From the NCBI GenBank assembly GCA_018223375.1, contig JAGTTS010000003.1, positions 1 to 64,000 on the forward strand: a stretch of DNA of 64,000 bases, given 5' to 3'. Shown piece after piece: positions 6,877-13,978 of this stretch. Both the position numbers and the translations under genes were made by a program. The notes below the pieces were generated by a model that saw nothing but the letters and a program-made list of their open reading frames with translations, searched no databases and was not told the DNA's origin. Position 1 is the first letter of the stretch; every line of letters begins with the position of its first letter. The stretch comes from Clostridiaceae bacterium Marseille-Q3526. Its GTDB lineage: Bacteria > Bacillota > Clostridia > Lachnospirales > Lachnospiraceae.

Positions 6877-8391
6877 ATGGAAAAACAGAAGAAGAAATTT
6901 CAGATGCCTCACACGTATATTATCATTTTTCTGGTAATCTGCGCGGCGGCTCTGATGACGCTCTTTATTCCTCTGGGAACCTACCAGGAAAAAGAGATTA
7001 CGTATATGCAGGACGGCGAGGAGAAGACGAAGACCGTTCTGGATCCGGACAGCTTTGAGTATGTTCTGGACGAAAACGGAAACAAGGTGACGAAGGCGGC
7101 TCCTCTCTGGGGAACCGAGGACTTCGGCGGCCAGGGTATCTTAAATTTCGTGTTTGAGGGAATGACCGTGGGCGATAAGAACGGCACTGCAGTGGGCATC
7201 ATCGCCTTTATTCTGGTAGTAGGAGGATCCTTTGGAATCGTCCTTCGGACGGGAGCCGTGGACGCTGGAATTATGAGGGTAATCGCCATCACAAAAGGGC
7301 GGGAAATTCTGCTGATTCCCATTCTGATCACACTGTTCTCCCTGGGAGGAGCGGTGTTCGGCATGGGCGAGGAGGCCCTTCCCTTTGTCATGATTCTGGC
7401 TCCCATGTTTGTGGCCATGGGATACGACGCGGTGGTAGGCATCGTCTGCTCCTATGTGGCCACGCAGATTGGCTTTGGAACCTCCTGGATGAACCCGTTC
7501 AGCCTGGCAGTGGCTCAGGGAATCGCCGGAATTCCGGTTATGTCGGGAGCAGCGTTTCGAATCGCCCTCTGGGTGTTCTTCACAGGGCTGACCATTGTGT
7601 TCACCATGCGCTATGCGTCTAAAATCAAGAAAAACCCAAGGCTGTCAGTAGCCTACGAATCGGATGCCTACTATAGAAATGAGTTCAGCGCAGAGGGCAG
7701 AGAGGAGCTTCCCTTCACCCTGGGCCATAAGCTGGTGCTTTTGACGCTGCTTGCCACGATTGTATGGACCATCTGGGGCGTGCTTGTGAAGGGCTATTAC
7801 ATTCCGGAGATTGCGTCTCAGTTCTTTGTGATGGGCTTTGTGGCCGGAATTATCGGCGTGGTCTTCAAGCTGAACGGGATGGAGTTAAACGACATAGCAA
7901 AATCCTTTGACAAGGGAGCGGCAGATCTGCTGGGGGCGGCTCTCTGCGTCGGCATGGCTCAGGGAATTATTCTGGTGTTAGGCGGCACCAGCGCCACCGA
8001 CGGAACCGTTTTAAACACGATTCTTCACACCATCGGAGAGAGCATGAAGGGACTGCCGCCAATGATTTCCGCATGGCTTATGTACGTGTTCCAGTCTGTC
8101 TTCAACTTCTTTGTGGTTTCCGGATCCGGCCAGGCGGCTCTTACCATGCCGATTATGGCTCCGTTAGCTGACATTGTAGGCGTTTCCAGACAGACTGCAG
8201 TTCTGGCCTTCCAGCTGGGCGACGCGTTCACCAACTTTATCGTGCCGACCTCAGGATGCCTTTTGGGCGCGCTGGCAGCTGCCCGAATGGAGTGGGGACA
8301 GTGGGCCAGGTTCCAGATTAAATTCCAGGCTCTGTTATTTGTCTGCGCTTCCGCGGCTGTGATCATTGCGGTTATGATTGGCTTTGCCTAA
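6877..8391 (+). CDS. YfcC-family membrane transporter
   Basis: A 504-residue integral membrane protein of the YfcC/C4-dicarboxylate-carrier-like family, predicted to carry amino acids or peptides. After a short charged N-terminus (MEKQKKKFQMPHTY) a first membrane span leads into an extracytoplasmic segment of about 60 residues. Many further spans follow, with conserved glycine-rich stretches such as FGMGEEALPF and the C-terminal SGSGQAALTMPIMAPL. The last protein of the pcp-iadA operon, it probably moves the peptide substrates or the released amino acids. The exact substrate cannot be read from sequence. Confidence 0.85.
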   Translation: MEKQKKKFQMPHTYIIIFLVICAAALMTLFIPLGTYQEKEITYMQDGEEKTKTVLDPDSFEYVLDENGNKVTKAAPLWGTEDFGGQGILNFVFEGMTVGDKNGTAVGIIAFILVVGGSFGIVLRTGAVDAGIMRVIAITKGREILLIPILITLFSLGGAVFGMGEEALPFVMILAPMFVAMGYDAVVGIVCSYVATQIGFGTSWMNPFSLAVAQGIAGIPVMSGAAFRIALWVFFTGLTIVFTMRYASKIKKNPRLSVAYESDAYYRNEFSAEGREELPFTLGHKLVLLTLLATIVWTIWGVLVKGYYIPEIASQFFVMGFVAGIIGVVFKLNGMELNDIAKSFDKGAADLLGAALCVGMAQGIILVLGGTSATDGTVLNTILHTIGESMKGLPPMISAWLMYVFQSVFNFFVVSGSGQAALTMPIMAPLADIVGVSRQTAVLAFQLGDAFTNFIVPTSGCLLGALAAARMEWGQWARFQIKFQALLFVCASAAVIIAVMIGFA

Positions 8392-8418
8392 ATTGCCTAA
8401 AATTCCTGATTTACAGGC

Positions 8419-8447
8419 TTGACTTTCCTATGGAAACCACGTACAAT
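8419..8447 (+). promoter_or_regulatory. Promoter of the tyrS T-box leader
   Basis: TTGACT (8419-8424) and TACAAT (8442-8447) are separated by 17 bases. The predicted start near 8454 is just upstream of the T-box stem I sequence. Confidence 0.65.
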
Positions 8448-8453
8448 GAGGAA

Positions 8454-8800
8454 GTACAATCTGATAGATGGCAGTGACGGGAAAAAGTAGCTGTTTTACA
8501 CCCCAGACAGAGAGCAGCCGGACGGTGAGAGGCGCCTGGAGGAAGAATCTGCGAATACATCCCAGAGCCCTGCACCGAAGGAGAGACTTTTCGCAAGACA
8601 GATTTCTGAATGGGAAAGCTGCACGGAAGACTTTTTCTGCGTAGGCTGCAGCGGGATTGCCGCACGTTACAGCGGCAGGAGTATAGGAAACTGTACTCGT
8701 TGAGGAAGAGAGGCGCGAGCGTCTTTTCAAACTAAGGTGGTACCACGGAAATTTAACTCCGTCCTTTGGATCAAGCGATTCAGGGGATGGAGTTTTTTTA
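8454..8800 (+). promoter_or_regulatory. Tyrosine T-box riboswitch leader
   Basis: The hallmark T-box AAGGTGGTACCACGG is at 8734-8748, followed by a terminator hairpin. Stem I begins around 8467 with the GACGGGAAAAAGTA-type element. A UAC tyrosine codon followed by A at 8556-8558 (GCGAATACAT) is in a plausible specifier-loop context. Uncharged tRNA-Tyr would pair with UAC and with the T-box bulge, stabilising the antiterminator and permitting tyrS transcription. The specifier assignment is by inspection and agrees with the downstream gene. Confidence 0.93.
8755..8800 (+). terminator. T-box-controlled terminator before tyrS
   Basis: ACTCCGTCC (8756-8764) pairs with GGATGGAGT (8785-8793) with one G-U pair. 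A run of seven or eight T follows. The 5' side overlaps the region that would form the antiterminator with the T-box. Confidence 0.88.
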
Positions 8801-8868
8801 TTTCATAGGAAAAGCGTCCTATGAAATCAATGAAATTAAGAAAACAGCTGCAGGAAAGGAGAAAAAAC

Positions 8869-10092
8869 ATGCAGATTTATGAAGAACTGGTTGCCCGCGG
8901 CCTGATTGCCCAGGTGACGAACGAGGAAGAGATTAAAAAGATGGTAAACGAGGGAAAGGCTACCTTCTACATTGGCTTTGACCCAACGGCCGACAGTCTT
9001 CACGTAGGCCATTTCATGGCTCTGTGCCTGATGAAGAGACTTCAGATGGCCGGAAACAAGCCTATCGCCCTGATTGGCGGAGGAACCGGATACATCGGCG
9101 ATCCGTCCGGAAGAACAGACATGAGATCCATGATGACTCCGGAGATGATCCAGCACAACTGCGACTGCTTTAAGAAGCAGATGAGCCGTTTCATCGACTT
9201 CTCCGACGGAAAGGCCCTGATGGTAAACAACGCAGACTGGCTTCTGGGCTTAAACTACGTAGAGCTTTTAAGAGAGGTGGGACCGCATTTCTCCGTAAAC
9301 CGTATGCTGACAGCCGAGTGCTATAAGCAGAGAATGGAGAAGGGATTAAGCTTCCTGGAGTTTAACTATATGATCATGCAGAGCTACGACTTCTACATGC
9401 TGTTCCAGAAATACGGCTGCAACATGCAGTTCGGCGGAGATGATCAGTGGAGCAACATGTTAGGCGGAACCGAGCTGATCAGAAGAAAGCTTGGCAAGGA
9501 TGCCCACGCCATGACCATCACTCTTCTCTTGAACTCCGAGGGCAAGAAGATGGGCAAGACTCAGTCCGGAGCCGTATGGCTGGATCCGAACAAGACCTCC
9601 CCGTTCGAGTTCTACCAGTACTGGAGAAACGTAGCGGACGCCGACGTATTAAAATGCCTGCGTATGCTTACCTTCCTGCCGCTGGAGCAGATCGACGAGA
9701 TGGACAAGTGGGAAGGCAGCCAGTTAAACGAGGCGAAGGAGATTCTGGCTTACGAGCTGACTGCTCTTGTCCACGGCGGGGAGGAGGCCCAGAAGGCAAA
9801 GGAAGCTTCCAAGGCCCTGTTCAGCAGCGGAAATGCAGCTAACATGCCTACAGCAGAGCTTTCCGAGGAAGATTTCACAGACGGAGCCATTGATATTCTC
9901 TCTGTCCTCCAGAAATCAGGACTGGCTCCATCCCGCTCTGAGGCCAGAAGAAACGTAGAGCAGGGCGGAGTGGCTGTAGACGGAACACAGGTAAAGGATA
10001 CGAAGGCATCCTTTACGAAGGATCAGTTTGCAGGCGACGGAATCGTGGTAAAACGCGGTAAGAAAAACTTCAAGAGAGTAGTTCTGAAGTAG
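8869..10092 (+). CDS. tyrS: Tyrosyl-tRNA synthetase
   Basis: A 407-residue class Ic synthetase that charges tRNA-Tyr. The Rossmann domain has the HIGH-type motif at residues 45-48 (LHVGH) and a KMSKS-type motif at 227-231 (KMGKT). An S4 RNA-binding domain occupies about the last 70 residues (SRSEARRNVEQGGVAVDG). The frame is open to 8821, but the ATG at 8869 follows AAAGGAG with proper spacing and gives the standard N-terminus MQIYEELVARG. It is controlled by the tyrosine T-box immediately upstream. Confidence 0.97.
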   Translation: MQIYEELVARGLIAQVTNEEEIKKMVNEGKATFYIGFDPTADSLHVGHFMALCLMKRLQMAGNKPIALIGGGTGYIGDPSGRTDMRSMMTPEMIQHNCDCFKKQMSRFIDFSDGKALMVNNADWLLGLNYVELLREVGPHFSVNRMLTAECYKQRMEKGLSFLEFNYMIMQSYDFYMLFQKYGCNMQFGGDDQWSNMLGGTELIRRKLGKDAHAMTITLLLNSEGKKMGKTQSGAVWLDPNKTSPFEFYQYWRNVADADVLKCLRMLTFLPLEQIDEMDKWEGSQLNEAKEILAYELTALVHGGEEAQKAKEASKALFSSGNAANMPTAELSEEDFTDGAIDILSVLQKSGLAPSRSEARRNVEQGGVAVDGTQVKDTKASFTKDQFAGDGIVVKRGKKNFKRVVLK

Positions 10093-10125
10093 GAATCAGA
10101 AAGCAGAACGCTGCATGGGAGAAAG

Positions 10126-10170
10126 ATAAGACAGAACGGCTGGAAACGGCTTTTCTGTCTTATTTTTATT
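10126..10170 (+). terminator. Terminator after tyrS
   Basis: ATAAGACAGAA (10126-10136) pairs perfectly with TTCTGTCTTAT (10153-10163). A T-rich tail follows. Confidence 0.8.
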
Positions 10171-10244
10171 TATCTGAGGATTGAAGTTTTAAGCTCTCTG
10201 TGCTACTGTTAAAAAAAGCGCTAACGGAACGAGAGGGATTGAGA

Positions 10245-11252
10245 ATGAGAAAGAAGACAACAGCAGGAAAAGAGAGAACGCGGAGGCAGCTGGAACAGAC
10301 GATTGCAGCTTATCAGAAGCTGGCGGAGGAGGACTGGCTGACAGGTCTCTATAATGGCAGAGCTATGGAGGAGAAGGCGGGCGAATACCTGAAACGGAAC
10401 AGAGCGGGGTCAATGATTCTCATGGATATCGACCAGTTTAAAAAGATCAACGACACATACGGCCACATTATCGGGGATCAGCTGCTCCAGGATATTGCGT
10501 CGGTGCTGAAGAAAATGTTTCCCTCCGGCTGCCTGATCGGAAGGTGCGGAGGCGACGAATTTGCAATTTTTATGCCTCAGACACTGGAAGAGGAGGGTAT
10601 CCAGAGACGGTGCAGGCAGATTCGAGAGCGGTTCGTGAGAGTGGAGGTGAACGGCACGGTGATTCTCCGGCTTTCCATGACCATCTGCGGAGGAAGCTAT
10701 CATCCGGGCTTTGAGTACAAGGATCTGTTTGATCTGGCGGATCAGAAAATTGTGAAGGAAAAGAGGAGCAGAAACGGAGAGACGCTGGAGAGGGTGGCTG
10801 TGGCCGACGTAAACGGCGACGAGATACGCATTGACATGAAGATTCTGGCCAAGGAGATGCGGGAGGAGGATCCTCTTCCAGGCGCCTACTGCCAGGACTA
10901 TGAGACGTTTAAGAGTATTTACCGGTTTGTAGAGAGAAAAATGATACGAAAGGACATGGGAGCCTTCCTGATCCTGTTCACGCTCACAGACATGGCCAAT
11001 GAATTTCCCACCCTGGAACAGCGCGATTACCAGCTGGAGCTGTTAGGCCAGGCGATTCAGAATAACCTTCGTATGGGGGATCTTTACGCTCAGTACAGCA
11101 GCTGCCAGTTTTTAGTCATGCTGTCCGACACGACGGAGGAGAATGTGGAGATGATCGCCGGGCGTATCTGCCAGGCGTTTTACAAGGAGAATAAGATGGA
11201 GGATGAATTGATTCTCCACCACACCTATCCGTTAAAGCCGGCAGGAAAATAA
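10245..11252 (+). CDS. GGDEF-domain protein with a second, degenerate GGDEF-like domain
   Basis: A 335-residue predicted diguanylate cyclase. A short basic coiled N-terminus leads into a GGDEF domain with intact GGDEF at residues 102-106. No RxxD inhibitory site precedes it. The C-terminal half (about 190-330) has the outline of another GGDEF domain. There, YSSCQF at 284-289 stands where the signature should be, so it is catalytically dead if homologous. No transmembrane segment is seen. A GTG at 10200 could also start the frame, but the ATG at 10245 has the better Shine-Dalgarno (GAGAGGGA). Confidence 0.82.
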   Translation: MRKKTTAGKERTRRQLEQTIAAYQKLAEEDWLTGLYNGRAMEEKAGEYLKRNRAGSMILMDIDQFKKINDTYGHIIGDQLLQDIASVLKKMFPSGCLIGRCGGDEFAIFMPQTLEEEGIQRRCRQIRERFVRVEVNGTVILRLSMTICGGSYHPGFEYKDLFDLADQKIVKEKRSRNGETLERVAVADVNGDEIRIDMKILAKEMREEDPLPGAYCQDYETFKSIYRFVERKMIRKDMGAFLILFTLTDMANEFPTLEQRDYQLELLGQAIQNNLRMGDLYAQYSSCQFLVMLSDTTEENVEMIAGRICQAFYKENKMEDELILHHTYPLKPAGK

Positions 11253-11274
11253 GCTCCTGCCGGGCGGAAGAAGA

Positions 11275-11832
11275 TTACAAAAACAGGTGCTCGATCAGAA
11301 TTTTAAGCCCAATGAGAATCAGGATCACTCCCCCGCAGAATTCTGCCTTGGATTTGTACCGGGTTCCAAATACATGGCCGGCCTTGACTCCGGCTGCCGA
11401 GAAAAGAAAAGTAATAATTCCGATAAACGAGACAGCAGGCACAATTTCAACGCTTAAAAAGGACAGGGTGACGCCTACGGCAAGAGCGTCGATGCTGGTG
11501 GCCAGGGCCAGAATGCTCATGGTTTTAAAGCCCAGAGAGCTGTCCAGCTCATCCTCTTCCTTGGAACAGGCCTCCCGGATCATACTGAAGCCGATGGCTG
11601 CCAGAAGAAGGAAGGCAATCCAGTGATCGAAAGAAGCGATGGCGTCCTTGAAGTGGGATCCTAACAGGTATCCGATCAGCGGCATGGCCGCCTGAAAGCC
11701 TCCGAAATAGAGTCCTACTAAAACGGCGTGGCGCCAGCTTAAATGCCTGATAGACAGCCCTTTGCAGACTGCGACGGCGAACGCGTCCATGGACACTCCC
11801 ACGGCGAGAATAAAAAGCTCTGTCAGTGACAT
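11275..11832 (-). CDS. mntP: Manganese efflux pump MntP
   Basis: A 185-residue protein with six predicted membrane segments arranged as two homologous halves. The conserved aspartates appear in GVSMDAFAVAVCKGL near the N-terminus and ATSIDALAVGVTLSF in the second half. These are the expected metal-binding signature of MntP/YebN. Length is normal. A good promoter lies upstream. I did not recognise a yybP-ykoY manganese riboswitch in the short leader, so its regulation is not evident. Confidence 0.93.
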   Translation of the reverse strand: MSLTELFILAVGVSMDAFAVAVCKGLSIRHLSWRHAVLVGLYFGGFQAAMPLIGYLLGSHFKDAIASFDHWIAFLLLAAIGFSMIREACSKEEDELDSSLGFKTMSILALATSIDALAVGVTLSFLSVEIVPAVSFIGIITFLFSAAGVKAGHVFGTRYKSKAEFCGGVILILIGLKILIEHLFL

Positions 11833-11879
11833 GGTGAATTTCCTCCTGAGATTTGAGATAAATTAAAACACGGAGCCTT

Positions 11880-11908
11880 ATTATACCATTGTCCCTTTAA
11901 GGAGGCAA
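11880..11908 (-). promoter_or_regulatory. mntP promoter
   Basis: On the minus strand, TTGCCT (11903-11908) and TATAAT (11880-11885) are separated by 17 bases. The -10 is a perfect consensus. The leader is only about 40 bases. Confidence 0.6.
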
Positions 11909-11947
11909 TCTTTTGTCGGGAATTGCAGGAAGAGCGCAAAAAATGTC

Positions 11948-11976
11948 TTGTCAATGAAATCATGTTTTGATATGAT
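11948..11976 (+). promoter_or_regulatory. Promoter of the aminotransferase gene
   Basis: TTGTCA (11948-11953) and TATGAT (11971-11976) are spaced by 17 bases, about 70 bases before the start codon. Confidence 0.6.
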
Positions 11977-12048
11977 AAATTCGGTGAAATAATCAGTTAT
12001 AAGAATAAATGGCTGGGAAAGCCTGATAACAAGGAGGATTTTGAGGGA

Positions 12049-13335
12049 ATGAAGCCTTACAGCGAACTTACAAAAGAAGAATTAGTTGCGCTCAGCCACG
12101 AGCTGAATGCACAGTACCGTGCGTTTCAGGCCAAGGATTTAAAGCTTGACATGTCCAGAGGAAAGCCGTCTGCAGAGCAGTTAGACCTTTCCATGGGTAT
12201 GATGGACGTGCTTAACAGCTCTACGGATCTGACCTGCGAGGACGGTACGGACTGCCGCAATTATGGCGTGCTGGACGGAATCAGCGAGGCGAAGGAACTG
12301 GTTGGAGATATGATCGAGGTTCCGGCGGCCAATCTGATTATCTATGGAAACTCCAGCTTAAATGTAATGTATGATACCATTTCCCGCGCCATGACACACG
12401 GTATTATGGGAAGCACTCCCTGGTGCAAGCTTGACAAGGTGAAGTTCCTCTGTCCTGTTCCGGGATATGACAGACATTTTGCAATTACAGAATACTTTAA
12501 CATTGAGATGATCAATGTTCCTATGAACGAGGAAGGCCCGGATATGGAGCTGGTGGAGAAGCTGGTTGCAGAGGACGAGGCCATCAAGGGAATCTGGTGT
12601 GTTCCCAAGTACTCCAACCCAAGCGGAATTTCCTACTCCGATCAGACGGTGCGCCGTCTGGCCAGACTGAGACCGGCTGCCAAGGATTTCAGAATTTTCT
12701 GGGATAATGCCTATGGCATCCACCATTTGTACGAGGACAAGCAGGATCAGGTGACGGAGATTCTGGCAGAGTGCAAGAGAGCGGGAAATCCGGATCTTGT
12801 TTACAAATTTGCCTCCACTTCCAAAATCTGCTTCCCGGGATCCGGCATCGCAGCGTTAGCTACCTCCCACAACAATCTGGAGGACATCAAGAAGCAGTTA
12901 AAGATTCAGACCATCGGACACGACAAGGTAAACCAGCTGCGCCACGTGAGATTCTTTAAGGATATCCACGGAATGGTGGAGCACATGAAGAAGCATGCCG
13001 ATATTCTCCGCCCGAAGTTCGAGGCAGTTGAGGAGATTCTTGACAGAGAGTTAAGCGGACTGGGAATCGGAACCTGGACAAAGCCGAGAGGCGGCTACTT
13101 TATCTGCTTTGACTCTATGGAGGGGTGCGCGAAGGCTATCGTAGCCAAGTGCAAGAAGGCCGGCGTTGTGATGACAAACGCAGGAGCGACGTATCCTTAC
13201 GGAAAGGATCCGCATGACAGCAATATCCGTATTGCTCCTTCCTATCCGCCGCTTCAGGATCTGATTACAGCCACAGAGCTGTTTGCCCTCTGCGTAAAGT
13301 TAGTCAGCGTGAAGAAGCTGTTAGAGAATATGTAG
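12049..13335 (+). CDS. Aspartate aminotransferase, type Ic (PLP-dependent, fold type I)
   Basis: A 428-residue PLP enzyme of the bacterial subgroup formerly labelled Aminotran_MocR (now aspartate aminotransferase). The PLP lysine is probably K259 in FASTSKICFPGSG. The cofactor aspartate and tyrosine are in WDNAYGIHHL (about 219-222). The C-terminal SNIRIAPSYPP contains the carboxylate-binding arginine. It has no DNA-binding domain, so it is not a MocR regulator. It is monocistronic between its own promoter and a terminator. A role in aspartate/glutamate interconversion is likely from the family. Confidence 0.87.
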   Translation: MKPYSELTKEELVALSHELNAQYRAFQAKDLKLDMSRGKPSAEQLDLSMGMMDVLNSSTDLTCEDGTDCRNYGVLDGISEAKELVGDMIEVPAANLIIYGNSSLNVMYDTISRAMTHGIMGSTPWCKLDKVKFLCPVPGYDRHFAITEYFNIEMINVPMNEEGPDMELVEKLVAEDEAIKGIWCVPKYSNPSGISYSDQTVRRLARLRPAAKDFRIFWDNAYGIHHLYEDKQDQVTEILAECKRAGNPDLVYKFASTSKICFPGSGIAALATSHNNLEDIKKQLKIQTIGHDKVNQLRHVRFFKDIHGMVEHMKKHADILRPKFEAVEEILDRELSGLGIGTWTKPRGGYFICFDSMEGCAKAIVAKCKKAGVVMTNAGATYPYGKDPHDSNIRIAPSYPPLQDLITATELFALCVKLVSVKKLLENM

Positions 13336-13371
13336 CTTAAGCGTATACCGGCGCTGAAATTTTCAAATATA

Positions 13372-13416
13372 AAAGGGCGGGGACATGTGATTTGCAGGCT
13401 CCCGTCCTTGCTTTTT
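13372..13416 (+). terminator. Terminator after the aminotransferase
   Basis: AAGGGCGGGG (13373-13382) pairs with TCCCGTCCTT (13400-13409) with two G-U pairs. TTTTT lies at 13412-13416. It overlaps the -35 of the next promoter. Confidence 0.65.
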
Positions 13417-13436
13417 ACAGAGAAACACATTACAAT
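13408..13436 (+). promoter_or_regulatory. Promoter of gtrA-yfhO
   Basis: TTGCTT (13408-13413) and TACAAT (13431-13436) are 17 bases apart. The -35 overlaps the T-run of the preceding terminator. Confidence 0.5.
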
Positions 13437-13498
13437 AGCAAAAGAAAAGCAAAAGAAGGATCAATCACTAAAAAAGAAGTTGAGGAAGTAAGTGGCAT

Positions 13499-13948
13499 AT
13501 GATTAGAAAGATGTGGAATCAACTGGCGGCAAAATGCGTCAACCGGGAGACGGTATCCTATTTTATTTTCGGCGTCCTGACGACGGCGGTGGACTGGGTG
13601 GGATATTTTGCCCTCTACAACATGGGATATTCCGTAGTGTTTTCCCAGACTATGTCCTGGGCGGCGGCGGTTCTGTTTGCGTTTATCACCAATAAGCTGT
13701 TTGTGTTTCAGAGCACTTCCCTGAAGCTGTCAAGGCTTTTTAGCGAGCTGGTTTCCTTTGTGGCCTGCAGGCTGTTTACAGGAATTTTGACCATTGCGGG
13801 AATGGAGCTTATGGTAAACGGCCTGGGATGGTCCAACCTGTTTGGAAAGATTGCGGTTTCTGTCCTGTCTCTGGTATTGAACTATATACTCAGCAAGCTG
13901 TTTATTTTCCGCGGCAGAGAGGCTGTCTCTGAAAAACGGGGAAAATAA
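13499..13948 (+). CDS. GtrA-family membrane protein
   Basis: A 149-residue protein with four predicted membrane spans and the GtrA features FGVLTTAVDWVGYFALY and FAFITNKLFVF. GtrA proteins are thought to flip or position polyprenyl-phosphate-linked sugars for surface glycosylation. The Shine-Dalgarno is weak (GAGGA about 13 bases away), so the start could be the ATG at 13511 instead. The next gene encodes a YfhO protein 30 bases downstream. The pair suggests an envelope glycosylation module whose cytoplasmic GtrB-type glycosyltransferase is not in the window. Confidence 0.85.
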   Translation: MIRKMWNQLAAKCVNRETVSYFIFGVLTTAVDWVGYFALYNMGYSVVFSQTMSWAAAVLFAFITNKLFVFQSTSLKLSRLFSELVSFVACRLFTGILTIAGMELMVNGLGWSNLFGKIAVSVLSLVLNYILSKLFIFRGREAVSEKRGK

Positions 13949-13978
13949 AGAGGGCGGCAGAAGCTTTGCGGAGGTTGT

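Noticed and set aside
8428..8730. Minus-strand frames in the T-box leader
   Set aside because: The region is explained by the T-box RNA; the frames are by-products of the stem sequences.
12049..13335. Aminotransferase as a MocR regulator
   Set aside because: The protein starts directly with the aminotransferase fold, lacks a winged helix and has an intact PLP lysine (K259).
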